DNA of 64,000 nt, from NCBI GenBank assembly GCA_021613375.1, contig CM038704.1, positions 34,861,488-34,925,487 of the forward strand. The letters are read 5' to 3'. This document shows, piece after piece, positions 22,790 to 58,937 of the stretch; position 1 is the first letter of the stretch; every line of letters starts with the position of its first letter. The notes under the pieces are model-generated. The model was not told the DNA's origin. It worked only from the letters and a program-made list of their open reading frames with translations, and made no database searches. Position numbers and translations under genes: made by a program. The DNA comes from Megaleporinus macrocephalus (lineage: Eukaryota > Chordata > Actinopteri > Characiformes > Anostomidae).

Positions 22790-23005
22790 CCCAATTTTTT
22801 TTTCAGATTTTCTACCATTTTACCATCACCAACATTTCATGTAGGACCTTGAAAATACATGAAGGTTCATTGGTGGTTATGATAAAAAATAAAATGACTG
22901 TGTTTGTGTTGTATACATGGTGTCCCCTGGTTCCTTTTACCACCACTGCAAAGAACATCTGAACTCTTTTACAACATACCACTCTAAATGGCATCTTAGA
23001 CACTC
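22790..23005. repeat. Dispersed repeat family X, copy (reverse)
   Basis: Contains ACCATTTTACCATCACCAAC and CACCACTGCAAAGAACATCT, the reverse complement of the family X blocks at 29770-29850. It ends about 60 bp from the MCHR1 stop codon. Confidence 0.6.
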
Positions 23006-23065
23006 AATTAGAAATTGAGACAAATCACTGGAATCCCCTTTCAAGAATTGTTTAGTGTCACTAAC

Positions 23066-26931
<3,866 letters not shown>

Positions 26932-28590
26932 GGAAAAAAAAGTGGAAGGTAAAAGGAAAACCGCGCTTCTGGCTGAAATTTAACAAGAACGCAGAACAGA
27001 CTTTTCTAATGTCATAATCTTGAAGAAGCTGTTTCGTTGAGTTGTATGCATTAATAAAGAATCTTATTCTCATCAATGAAACTGCTTGTGTGGGTTGTAT
27101 CGCCGGAATGACTCAAGACTGACAGTGAGAAGATCAGCTGCGCTCCTCATCTCCCCAGAGCGGAGCTTCAGCAGACTGCACTCCTCCATCGGCACAATAC
27201 TGACACCCACCGGCGGACAGAAGAACTGCGCGTTGAAGAAAAACGCAATTACTCTAAAAACATTTAAAATGCAAAAATTTAGATAGTACTGATAAAAAAA
27301 GTTTAAACTTTGTGGTGATCCCTAATCAGTTTACATAATCATTCTGATGTCTGCTGCCTTTTCGTTACTCACCACTAGATGGCCTCATCGGCTCACAGGA
27401 CCCAGTTGCAAAACAATCACCTTAAAACTTTTGCTTGCGTTTGAAATTAAAGTGTTAAATAAAAATTATCCATTTGTCAATTTATTTATTTATTAATAAA
27501 TTTGTTTATTATTTATAATTGAATACATACTACAAATAAACAAGGGCAGTTGGTAAATTATTGTGATGTGGCAACAGTGCTCAACAGTGAAAAGCACCAT
27601 GTAATCAAAACATCCTTTTATTAAAAACATAACAAATTGAACTTTGTGGAATGTATAATCCAATATTTACACACGTCAATGTATACTATTTTGATTGTTA
27701 TTTGTTGGTACTAATAACATTTTAATAAGTTTCCAAGTACTGTATTATTTACAATCTCTATGTATATGTCACCTGCATTCACAGTACATCTTCCAAGAAG
27801 GAAATAATAGCTCTTTTTTCATTTTAATTTAAAATCCATATAATTGTTAGTCAAATCATGTCTGAAGTTACAAAATATAAATACATTTTCTTTTCTACTT
27901 TTAAATGTATTAAAAAAGTCAGGTTGGAAGCATGTAGATCACTTCCATATTGGCACAAAGTTCTAAATAGATTTGACCATCTAACAGAAAACCTAACAGA
28001 TGAAATGAAAAGATAACATAAACCAGATATTTTGAGTCTTCTTTTAAACATATTTTGGCAAAATATTGAACAATTAGTTAACTTTGGAAGCCATGAGGTC
28101 ACAACTCTTATGGCCAAGGAAAAAGTGAGCACACAGGATTTCCTGGTCATGTAAATAAAGCCATGCAGAACAGACTCTGCTCACCTCTAGATGGGCTCAT
28201 GCTCATGCTGGCCCCTGTATTCTATTCTGCTCTATTCCATCCTTTTCTAACCACAATTCTATCCAAATCCTGAGCATTTTTTTGGATGACCAAAATTCTC
28301 TTAGGCTGTCCTGTAGGAACCATATAGGAGAACTCCACTGACTTTCTGCATCATGAAGTAGTTAAGTCGTGCAGAGTGGTTTTGATGAAAAAAATGTAAT
28401 TCTTAAGAAACGTACAGGGCCAGAATTGTTCACAATGGTGGTGAATAGAACATAACATCTAACTCTTTTACAAAAAGTAATTACATGAAGCAGTTACGAA
28501 TATTCTGTAGTTATGACATATGTCTGTAGGCTTTAACATATATTTATGATAGAGGAAAACACAGATGAAACAATCATATTTCAGATTGTA
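26932..28590. other. Divergent intergenic region between mchr1 and GRB2
   Basis: This interval should hold the mchr1 promoter (minus strand, just right of 26931), but no TATA or other element stands out. The 27086-27286 frame contains SPERSFSRLHSS, weakly like a hAT C-terminus, and is probably a transposon scrap. The remainder is AT-rich with no gene signal. Confidence 0.4.
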
Positions 28591-28800
28591 CACTATTTTT
28601 ACCATCAACAACATTTCATATAAAACTCAGCAGATGCATATGGCGATTTTAGATAGCAAGCAGAATGGATATATTTGTGTTTCACACATGGCGACGTCTG
28701 GTTCCTATCATTCCCAGTGTAAATAAATCTAATGTGGTAAGTTTCTCTGGGTGTAAGTGCTTTCGTATCAAACCGTTCTGAACAGCTCTGCTTACATGTC
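28590..28800. repeat. Dispersed repeat family X, copy (reverse)
   Basis: Shares TACCATCAACAACATTTCAT and GTCTGGTTCCTATCA with other copies of the family, in reverse order relative to the 29770 copy. It lies just upstream of the putative GRB2 first exon. Confidence 0.55.
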
Positions 28801-28839
28801 AACCTGAATTATTTCACAGTTTTTGTAAGATGGGTGGAG

Positions 28840-28983
28840 TTTTTCTTTAGGAGCGCTATTGTACAGCGAGTGTTTATGGGGGTGGAGTTGTTGGGTCCCG
28901 GGGCGCGTGCTGCTGCTGTAGCTCTGCGGATCTTCTCTCCAACCAACCAACACATCCACGGAGACGGAAACGGAAATAAGGCG

Positions 28984-29033
<50 letters not shown>

Positions 29034-29180
29034 CTGCCTGTTTTCGGAGCGAGGAGAGTCGAGAAGAAGAAGATTGCATTGATTATGTATATGTGGCTCT
29101 GATTGGGAAACAGTGGATGCATTCGCGCGGACAAAGACTGTTGAGGGCTTTGCTTTGTGTGGAGAGAGCAGAATCTCTGG
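28840..29180 (+). promoter_or_regulatory. grb2: GRB2 promoter region and non-coding exon 1 (predicted)
   Basis: A CpG-richer island (28880-28990) with GGGTCCCGGGGCGCG is followed by a (CT)n stretch at 28984-29034 and a purine-rich GGAGCGAGGAGAGTCGAGAA. A good splice donor GTGAGT begins at 29181 after GCAGAATCTCTGG. Vertebrate GRB2 has a non-coding first exon and its ATG in exon 2, which fits the next acceptor at 30771 or 30779. No TATA box is evident, as expected for a housekeeping promoter. The transcription start cannot be placed from sequence alone. Confidence 0.6.
28984..29034. repeat. (CT)n microsatellite in predicted GRB2 exon 1
   Basis: About 25 CT dinucleotides with one TTT interruption, within the predicted 5' UTR. 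It creates the SLSLSL and RERERE artefact frames seen on the two strands. Confidence 0.95.
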
Positions 29181-29281
29181 GTGAGTGCTGCATCTGCTTC
29201 CCTTCCAGCTTTGGTGGTGATGGAGAACATAATAGGACACAAAGCTTAAGTTGGCTTCTTATTCTCCAGCTGCTTTTTCGA

Positions 29282-29355
29282 ATTCTGCCGTTCCACCTTA
29301 AATAGTGCAGCAGTTCCATTCTGGCGCTGCACCATTTAAGGTGGAACCGCAGAAT
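29282..29355. repeat. 30-bp inverted repeat (hairpin MITE remnant)
   Basis: Arms 29282-29311 and 29326-29355 are inverted copies with two mismatches around a 14-bp loop; the arms centre on GTTCCACCTTAAAT and ATTTAAGGTGGAAC. It lies about 100 bp into GRB2 intron 1. Related pieces occur at 31318-31400 and 55738-55950. Confidence 0.85.
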
Positions 29356-29769
29356 GAAAAAAGGGAACTTCAGCCTATAGCAAACATGACTCTTCTGTTT
29401 TTGCTGGATGAAAGACAAAAGATATAAGCCTGTTGCTGCCAGAAAGTTTAGAGTCGTATCCCTAAACAACAACAACAACAACAAAGATTTTTCACTTTAC
29501 GCTTACTAATCAGTAGCGAAAGGCTGGTATGGGATTTTAATGGACATTGCGCATTGCGTATGATGATCCACATCTCAATTTGTGACACATAATTAGATCC
29601 ATTCCAGGTTTTTAAAGTGACTACATATGTAGGGGTGGGCTGTATGTCAAAATATAACGCTACAATACTCAGAGCACACAATATTTAATTAGAAACTGAC
29701 ACAACTGAAACGGATTGTCTCACCTTTAAAGACCCTGAGTGTTCTTACTGTGTTATGCTGATAGATATA

Positions 29770-30500
29770 TTACATAAAAGGGAATGCCAGTGAAATGGTT
29801 CAGATGTTCTTTACAATGGTGGTGATGGGAACCAGATGTCACCATGCCTGAAATATATTAAATATCTTTACTCCCAAAACTACAGTAAACCTTCACACCT
29901 TCTTAGTTTTATATGGAATGTCGATGAGGGTAAAATAAACATAAGTCTGTTTTCTTTCTGGACTATTTTGCCTCACAGCACCCTGCGTGTACCCAGTCTG
30001 CCATAAATGGATTCAAATACAATGATTAAATTTTTTTCACGATATAACTAATTCATGACACTGTAATAAAATAAGGAGAATATGCGAACTCTGCGCAGAA
30101 CGGCCCGGACCGAGAATCCAACCCCGATGGTCTTGCTGTGAGGCGACAGCTAACCACAAAACCACCGTGCCACCAGCTGTCGTTTCTTGATAAATGGACC
30201 AATAGAAATGCTCCAAAATCCCATGGAAAAATATCTGGTTCCACTGACTTACATTAAAAGTAAAGACAACATTCATGATCATTTCATTTATCTGTGAGTG
30301 ACTTTGTTTACTTAACTATTTGATAATGTAGTATTTTTTAAGTAGGTGGAGTTCCCCTTTAAAGCTAAATCTCAAAATTATCATCTAAGACATCAGGCAG
30401 CGTGTTTATAACCACGTTGTGAATCTTAGAGGGAGCTTTTAGAGGTGGTTTCTCTAGAACTGAGTCTTTTGCATCGAACCACTGTGAATGACTACTTATT
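29770..30500. repeat. Dispersed repeat family X, split copy (forward)
   Basis: Blocks include TCAGATGTTCTTTACAATGG, GTGATGGGAACCAGATGTCA, TTTGCCTCACAGCACCCTGC and, after an interruption at 30060-30180, CATCAGGCAGCGTG and GAGGGAGCTTTTAGAGGTGG. It is the most complete copy in the window and lies in GRB2 intron 1. Confidence 0.65.
30060..30180 (-). repeat. tRNA-like SINE fragment inserted in family X
   Basis: Reverse complement reads CACGGTGGTTTTGTGGTTAG, CGCCTCACAGCAAGACCATC and GGGGTTGGATTCTC, then GCCGTTCTGCGCAGAGTTCG. This is a very common fish tRNA-like repeat with recognisable A-box and B-box positions. It splits the surrounding family X copy, so it is the younger insertion. Confidence 0.6.
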
Positions 30501-30740
30501 GACAGAATTCTGCTAAATGTCTAGAAAAAGTAGATTAATTTTCTTTGTAACCATTACTGGACGTCCCTTATATTACTAAAGCAGCTTCAGAGTTTGCGTC
30601 CTCGCCCCATCTGCCACACCATTATCTCTGAGCTCAGTCCCACTGCTAATGTTCCTCATGGGGATCTCCTGGGACTCTATCTCTCTAATGTGTGGTCTGT
30701 TCTCAGGGGAACGACAGCTGGGGTAGAGCTGTTTGCATAA

Positions 30741-51470
<20,730 letters not shown>

Positions 51471-51819
51471 CTGCGATACACACTGAATATTTTAAAAAAC
51501 ACAAAAAACAAAAAAACACAAACTGTTGAAGCAAACGGGGACTTCCATTGGGGGGTTGCCATAGAAACAGAGACAGTGGAGGAGAGTCGGGGAGGAAAAG
51601 GCCAGACTGATGCCCCAGGATGCTTATTGGTTGAGAGCAACAGGACTGTAGATCTGCTATTGGTTGGCAGTAAACTGATTGGCTCAGAGATTAGAGAACC
51701 CGGCTGGTTAAAATGCTGTGTGGAAGCTAAAAACCTCAAACTGTGCTGCTTCCTCTTGCACTACACAGTCAGCTGCAGATCTCAGATGTACAGTATTTAC
51801 GGCTGAGAAAAGGATTAAT

Positions 51820-51825
51820 AATAAA
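51820..51825 (+). terminator. Candidate GRB2 polyadenylation signal (proximal)
   Basis: AATAAA 350 bases after the GRB2 stop. Confidence 0.4.
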
Positions 51826-52439
51826 TGAGTGACTGTGCATAGCATCACGCAGGTAAAGGGTTTCGTACTGAAGCTCTGAAAGATGTGCCACCGTATGTAT
51901 CACGTTTTGAATGCATATTTTACATGTGTTGCAGTTGTATGTTACTGTCCTTTCTGAAATGTTTCTCTTCCTGTTTTGTGTGATTGGGGATATTTGAAGG
52001 TTTTCAGTAATAATGTCAGTATTACTGCACTCTTTTATCCTTAATATCAGTAATAACGTCCTTTTCAGCTATCATCATCTGCTCAGCATGCACAAATCTC
52101 CTAATCCTCAAATTAAAAAGCCCTATGATGTCATGGGGCCAGTGATGTCATGAGGGCTGTTGCAGAAATTCTGACTTGAAGAAAACCTGACTCCTCAATA
52201 CATGCTTAAGGTATAGGAACACTTTGTGTATTTCAGTAAAAATGTTATGGAGAGCAATCTCTCAAAAGAAGGAGCCACATGCTGACCAGCTTCATCACAG
52301 TGTAATATCTGTGCGAGTGACCAGCACATATGTGTTTGCTTTTTAAAGCCCCACTTGAGATGATTTGAGTAATATAGGTAACATTTTTAGTAGAAGAGCT
52401 TTCATTTGTATCTTTATCTCATCCAAGAATCTTTCAAGG

Positions 52440-52720
52440 AGAATTAGTTTACAGAGGTGGTGATGGGAACCAGGCGTCACCATGTTTGCAATGAGTGAAC
52501 CTACACCTGAGTTTTATATGGAATGTTGATGATGGTTGATGAAGTTTTAGTAGTAGTAGCATTTTATGTGAAAATCGAATCTCAAAATTATTATTAGATC
52601 AGCTGAGCACATTCATAACCTATTCCTGTAAGTTTCTGTAAGGAAGCTAATAGAGCCGGATGTCTGTTTCCTATGGCCACCACTGTACTGACTCTGAACA
52701 CACCATTCTAAATGAATTTG
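52440..52720. repeat. Dispersed repeat family X, copy (forward)
   Basis: Blocks GGTGGTGATGGGAACCAGGC, GTTTTATATGGAATGTTGAT and GAGCCGGATGTCTGTTTCCT are shared with the copies at 29770 and 59050. Confidence 0.65.
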
Positions 52721-54507
52721 TTTATCTTAATGATCTTTTTGTGGAATAACTCTATGACTATCAGTTTTATAACCCTGACCTTAAAAAAATCATTAGGGAT
52801 TGGAATAGTTAGGAATCCCCTAGTTAGCCCAAAGGTGCTTAATCAGCTTAGACAAATTTGCTTTATTTGCACTGTAGCTACAAGGCTAACGTAGCTAACA
52901 AACAATGTATTAGCAAAATTAGCGTCGTGCAGGTCTAAATCATTACACACTTGTCTCAAACCATGTGGAGATGTTCTGTAATCTCTAGGCTTGATTATGT
53001 GTTTATTATATTCAGATGATCAGATGAAAATCATCCTGATTGGGGTTTTAATACATAAATTTGAAACTGGCAAACTAGCACATTAGCTGCCTGCTAACGG
53101 GTATTGTGTTGCCATTAGCTGAGCTCGGTGCCTTTCCACCACTCTGTACAGAAAACACCGTATTACACTGTAAGGTGTTGAAAAAAGGTTTGTACTTTTG
53201 CCGTTAAGTTAGTATTTCAAATCATCTTTGCTGTTGAAGTGACTTTTTTATTGTATAAAGTCATATCCTGTTAACATGGTAGCCAACTAGCGCCATTTTC
53301 AATTAGTGATCCGAATTTCATTTCAGGATACATTTGGGGACTACAGAGTTTTGTTTTGTTTATATCTGACTAAATGACCATATTATCAGTCATCGAGTGA
53401 CAGCTGAGGATTTGTTAGCAATCATTAGCCTTCACAGCTGAAGGAAGAGTATTGTATGCAGTCATTCTGTTCATTTTCACAGCTGGCAACAGCCATTTGA
53501 ACTCTGATTGTGCAGTTTTATCCATTGTACTATGAATAGAAATATCTATAATTTCATGAAATAGCTTTCACAATCGGACCATGACTCTGATCTCACACCT
53601 TCTCTGTGAAAGAGACTCAAGCCTTAAAGGGCCCTTATCCTACATTTTTCTTGTAGTTTATTTTTTCTCTGACCTTAAGAGATCATAAATCATGTTTTAC
53701 ATGAAATGTTTCCAATGTCTCTTTATCCCTTATTGCTATTAATCAGGCTTACTGTGCCTTAAAGTTTAATATGTGATGATGAGCTGTTCTGATTGGCTGT
53801 CCCAATCACTTCTCATAAAGACTTAAAAACACTTCTTATAACTTCATGCTGCCTTCAAGTTCTCCTCAGACGTTCGTATTTACGTTTTTATAGATCATGA
53901 GCACAACTTGATTTGTGTTCAAGTGGTTTCTGTCAAAACCAAGATGTACGTGCTGGAATTGTTTTATTTTCATTACAGAGTGCTTTTTTACTGCATGGAA
54001 AAATAAGCAATCAATATTTATGAGATGTGTAATGTTTTATCCATCACATGGGCTTATGTGTGTATTTTCATGTGTGAGTGATGCAGTTCCTGTGTGCCTG
54101 CTGACTAACTGAACTACAACCTGTTTACGGCTACAACAATTGACGGCTACCTTTTGTCAACAGCAACTACCTTAGCTTTTTTGTCAACACGCCCCCAGCA
54201 CAGAAACTCATGGTTCAATGAAAAATCTGAGTTTCCTTATAGTGGAATTACAATATCACATAGTGGTGTTGTTCATGTGTGTTTATCTCATAAATACGAA
54301 AATTCTGACATGACTCGAAGGCAGCACCAGTGTATGCTAAACTAGCCTGCTTCTGCATTGTTTTAGGAAGTCTGTTTTAGAACCAAAACTCAGTTTTCAA
54401 AGATATGGGCACTTTAAGGCTCTGCAGGCCTCCAGGGGTCACCTGAGGTCAGCCTCGAAGGAAGGTTTGCTATTCGTCAGGCCTCTATTTCACAGTGTCC
54501 TTTAGTG

Positions 54508-54513
54508 AATAAA
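54508..54513 (+). terminator. Candidate GRB2 polyadenylation signal (distal)
   Basis: AATAAA followed by GCTGTGTTGTGTAACAG, a plausible GT-rich downstream element. Confidence 0.4.
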
Positions 54514-54519
54514 GCTGTG

Positions 54520-57230
54520 TTGTGTAACAGTTTAGCAGAATCAGCTGGAGTTAGGGGTTACTCCTCTGGACCAGCTGCACCAGTCACTCTGTTCAGGGTT
54601 TTTCTTTTATCCTACAGGCTTATTGTGTTTCCCGTTTAAAGGCCATTTTTTTCTCAGTCTCGCCAAAAAAGAACCGTCTCATTCTCAGCCGACTCCAGAA
54701 GAACAAGTCGACTGAATGCAATGTGACATCTGCTTTTCCTTTCAAATGCAGGATGTTTATGATGTTGTCTAGCTGTTTTCTTTCTATGATTCATAAAACT
54801 CCATAAAGGAAACACTCTTCCATCTCTGTTTATGTTCACACTGTAACTAAGAAATATGGTTGTTGGTTTATTACTGGACTTTGTGTCTGTTTGAAAAGGT
54901 TATGATGTGTGTTAAGAGGGAAAATACATTTCAGTGTTGTTGCACCTAAAAAATAACTTATTGTTGTTTACATTTGTGCTACAGTGTTGAACGCACTCCG
55001 CTGGTCAATCAAGGGCATTGTTAACCGCTCTGTAGCGTTAAATACAGGCGGGTCACTTTTTCATAGCTGTTATAAGTAGCTTTCTAGAAGCTGTTGGTTC
55101 ACAGTTGCTTGTAATGCAACACAGTACTGCTGTTTGGTGTAAAACTAAAAGCTATGCGAATGAGCAGATATATATGTTCTGTTGAATCTAATCCTGGAAG
55201 TATAGGACATAAGAATTTTATTTAATATGGGGTTCTGTCACAGTCAGAGTCAAACTGGACATAAAGTCTGAACCAGAAGTATTTGGGCAGTGGCAAAATG
55301 TTGGCACAAATTTGTAATTTTGCCTCTGTACACCAATTAAGCACTTAATTCAAGGGGTTCAAAGGCGCCATAGAATATAAAACTGTATGTACATTGTTAT
55401 GTTTAAATAAGCTGAATGAGTTCAGCATCTATAACTGTCATAAATGTGAACCTAAAACTGAGCAAATTCCAAAATCCTTAACTGTTATATGTAACAATAA
55501 CTGACTCAGTCCAAAATGACTCCCCAAAAATGTACATATACCAGCCCACAATCCAGCCCAGCAAGAAAAAACAACAACGGATCAAAAGCAATGTCAGATT
55601 ATATGTGCAGAAATCTAGTGTTTCAGGCTGTGGAGGAGATGTTGTTACTTTTCATGCTATTTCTACTAATCTGTTAGTGGTTGATGTTCGTCTTGATATT
55701 AAGCTGAAATTGACTTATTCCCCAGTTTCTTTTTTGAGTGTTCCATTCCACCTTAAATGCTACAGCTTTTACGGGAGCTGGCAGACTGCAGACAAATGTA
55801 CTTTTCATGTTGTAAAGGGGATGTCAGCACTCTTCCTACCCTTTTCAAAGAATTCCCTATGGGCATGGTTCTTCATGTTTAAACAAGGCTGACTTGCCTT
55901 TCTATTCGCCAGCTTCTTAATCAAATGTTCCATTTAAGTTGGAACGGGAAAAAAATGCAAAACAAGCTGACAAACAGGAAGCCAGCTTCAATTTCTCAAA
56001 CCTTGAGCAGTATTAAGGTGTCATATAACAATAATTTTATTTTGCATTAACCACTTAGGATTTACAGCCATTCTTACTTTGAAGCCATTTTCACAAGCTC
56101 AAACATCTTTTTAATTAACCAAATTGCATTAATCCTCCTGCTTTGCCAGGCCTCTTTCTGTAGCCCCCTACAGTTGCTGCTCGCTGGGGTTTTTTCTGTC
56201 TCCAGGTTTGTCTTCAGTAAGAGAAACACATGCTTAGTTAAATTAGATAAAAACATTACAGTTCTCTGCCTTAATAAGAAGCTTTTGATTGCTTTTGTGC
56301 TATGTTTTGGGTCATAATAATGCCATCCAAACAGTTTTGCACCATTTGACTGAATCTGAGCGGCAAGTATATTTCACATATACCTTTCAGAATTCATCCT
56401 GTTACTTCTGTCCTACACAGGACCACTGGCAGCCAAACATGCTCATACTATAACACTACCGCCACCATGTTTTCTAGAATCAACACAACACCGTTTATTT
56501 TACCTTTTATAATGCTGAGGGAATATATTACTTTTGAGCTTGTGAAAATGAAGTAACTGTAAAAACAGCTGTAATTCCTAAACAGGTAATGAAATAGTTT
56601 GGTTAGTGCCCTTAAATGAAAGCTACTAGTTTACATTTCAGTCATGCTGTGGTGGTCTATCTTCCTGTGTGCTGTTTCTGAAAATGCAGGTAGATGTCTG
56701 TGCGAAAAAGATGTAATCTTGCTGTGCAGTGTCTGTGGTATATATAAATACTGTCCCTCCTCTGCTCCTTGTTTAATGTCTTCGTCCCACAAGTGTCAAT
56801 TACTATAGCCCATAATATGACTTATAAATGATCTTGTTTTTAAATTGGCATTAAAATATATCCATTAATACTACTGTTAGGCCTATATCATAAAACTTGT
56901 TATTTGTCGCCCCCTTGTGGCAATTGTGAGTACAGCGTAGAGCCTCATTTGCTCGTGATTTAAAAGTAAAGTCACTTTGCCATTACAGATTCATTTCAGA
57001 TTGTTTATTGGTAAGAAAGGCTTAAATTAATTAGTTATTGAACTTCAATAATATCTTAATTACCTGAATACATTGTAGATTAAATTAAATTACAAGTATC
57101 TTTCTAAAGAATCCATGTTCTTCCTTTTTAAATGCCCTACATAGCGACCATGTGTGCAGTTTAGAGCTTGGTGGTGAATTTTGAAGCACTTGACGCTTGC
57201 ACACTTAAAGACTTTGAAACTCTAACAGAG
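54520..57230. other. Intergenic DNA between GRB2 and MIF4GD
   Basis: No gene supported. A fragment of the GTTCCACCTTAAAT hairpin family lies at 55738-55950, with TTCCATTCCACCTTAAATG and, in reverse sense, TTCCATTTAAGTTGGAAC. The 55530-55892 frame crosses this repeat and is rejected as a gene. Confidence 0.5.
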
Positions 57231-58400
57231 TTTGAAAGTGGCAAGAGTTCTAGAATGCAGGTATGCATTCACAGGGCTTTCTGGCAGGCAAGTACACACT
57301 GGATACATGCTCTGGAACGCAGGTGTGCACCAACTAAACCTTCTAGAACGCAATTAAACACCGGCTGAGCATCTCAGAATGTGAGTACGCACAGGACATG
57401 TTTTAGAACACAGCTTCGTAACTGCTAAGCAGTAACAACTGAACGTTGTAGTGTGCAAGTGTGCATCAGCAAAGCATTTTTAAATGTCAAAGCTCATTGA
57501 GTGTTACAAACAGCAAGAGCACATTTGCTAAGTTTTCTTAGAACTCAAGCGCGCATCTGCTAAATGTTCCGGAAGGCAAATAGTCACCATCTAAGCATTC
57601 TTGAGCGCAAATGTGCTTCTGTTTAACTGTTAAGTGTTCTAGAACATAATTGTACACCTGCAAAGTACTTTTTTCCTAAGCACTGTAAACAGCAAGTGTG
57701 CGTCTCCTCTGAAGGAGACGCACCGATTCGATTCAACCGATTCGATTCAATTTAATATTGATTATTGATTTACAATAATATGTTTTGTTTGATTGAATAT
57801 GGAAAGAAATGTTCAAGGAACACTCAACCTACCATTACTAAAAACATTAGTGTTTATATGTTTATATACCGTCCTGGTTTTAGAATCCAAAATGTAGCCA
57901 GACATCTGCTTTCAAGTTCTGGGCCGCCTTCACTTGTGCTTCAGCCATGCTTAACTGATGTGCACCCCCAGCCAGATCTCGTAGGGGGTGGTGGGCAGGG
58001 GGGCTGGAATGCTAATTTTAAAGGTCGATCTCGGGTTTATACGAATCGATATCGAATTATTGAAATGAAGATCGATTAAACACACCCCTACTCCTGAGCA
58101 TCATGGAATGCAAACGTGCACCGTCTAATAATTGTAGAACATAAGTTCTCATCTTCTAAGCATTCTAGAATGCAACTGCACATGTGCAAAATGGAAATAC
58201 ACTTTGCAAAGTGTTCTAGAAAACAAGTGTGCATATGCTCAGAGTTCTAGAATGCAAGCGTGCTTCTACTAAGCATTACAGAACAGAAGTGCTCTTCTTC
58301 CGACATTCTAGAACGCAACCGCGCATCTGCAAGTGTTCTACAAAGCAGGTGGACTTCTTATAAGCATTCTAGAACGCAAGTGCACTTCTTCTAAGCGTGC
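57230..58400. repeat. Degenerate 36-40-bp tandem array rich in TTCTAGAA
   Basis: Unit resembles AAGCATTCTAGAACGCAAGT followed by GTGCATCTGCT. The octamer TTCTAGAA occurs exactly at 57248, 57341, 57637, 58163, 58214, 58245, 58306 and 58367, with more one-mismatch copies. The array is interrupted by an unrelated insert at about 57700-58090. It ends roughly 60 bp upstream of the MIF4GD promoter palindrome. Confidence 0.82.
57698..58092. repeat. Transposon-like insert in the TTCTAGAA array, with terminal hairpin
   Basis: Begins with a perfect 10-bp hairpin, GTGCGTCTCC/GGAGACGCAC (57698-57707 and 57714-57723, 6-base loop). It then has ACCGATTCGATTCAACCGAT, and ends near 58075-58092 with ATCGATTAAACACACCCCTA. 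The CGATT-rich ends and CACACCCCTA terminus are typical of fish DNA-transposon derivatives. The internal frame 57765-58079 lacks transposase motifs. Confidence 0.55.
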
Positions 58401-58429
58401 TTGAATCCAACCACACTTATTGGAACGTA

Positions 58430-58540
58430 ACCAATCGTCGACTACGTCAAGCGCATGCGCAGTTCGACTCAGGGAGCCACTCGGCGGGGGAAAGTGAAGT
58501 GTGTATTGCGATTTAAGCTGCATTGAGTGAGTTATTATAT
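58430..58540 (+). promoter_or_regulatory. mif4gd: MIF4GD promoter and probable non-coding exon 1
   Basis: GCGCATGCGC at 58451-58460 is an NRF1-type palindrome. It sits in a locally CpG-rich stretch (CGTCGACTACGTC, CTCGGCGGGGG), a TATA-less housekeeping layout. A donor-like GTGAGT near 58528 could end a short 5' UTR exon. A pyrimidine-rich acceptor ending TACTAAG at 58857 lies one base before the ATG. Confidence 0.6.
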
Positions 58541-58858
58541 GAATTATCAGAATTTACCTTCATATTTTAACTTCTGGGTTCATAGTTGATCTCCGTGTAT
58601 TATGTGTTTAGTGTGGGATTCGTTTGTTATATGTTTATTTGGTGGGTTTGGCAGCACAGCTAGCTCCGTTAGCTTTACTTATCTCCTCATAGTCATGTTA
58701 GTAAAAAGAATACAGTACAGACTATTAAAAACTTACAGAGACAACATTTATTATTTATTTAGTTTCAGTTATTGTGTCTAACTGTTGTATGTAACTGTTG
58801 TTGATTTTGTCTGTTTTCTTCGCACGCCCTCCAAAAGTTCCTGTCTTCCTTACTAAGT

Positions 58859-58937
58859 ATGGAGAACATATGGGAAGACTGCAAGATCCAGGCTTTCAGC
58901 TCAGAAACTCAGATCCTGATTAAAACAGCACTAAAAG
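58859..58937 (+). CDS. mif4gd: MIF4GD coding exon 1
   Basis: ATG at 58859 (TATGG context). Encodes MENIWEDCK...LIKTALK plus one base; donor GTTTGA at 58938 is weak, but its phase makes the split codon GAA with the next exon. Confidence 0.88.

Larger units (their letters stand above)
51471..54515 (+). other. grb2: GRB2 3' UTR and downstream (extent uncertain)
   Basis: The first AATAAA after the stop is at 51820-51825, giving a UTR of about 350 nt. A better site with a GT-rich downstream element is AATAAA at 54508-54513, which would give a UTR of about 3 kb, as long UTRs are usual for GRB2. A family X copy lies between them. Only transcript data can choose. Confidence 0.45.

Noticed and set aside
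28809..29240. RERERE-rich minus-strand frames and SLSLSL plus-strand frame
   Set aside because: Products of the (CT)n run in the predicted GRB2 first exon.
55530..55892. 120-codon frame between GRB2 and MIF4GD
   Set aside because: Overlaps a hairpin-family repeat and has no homology signal.
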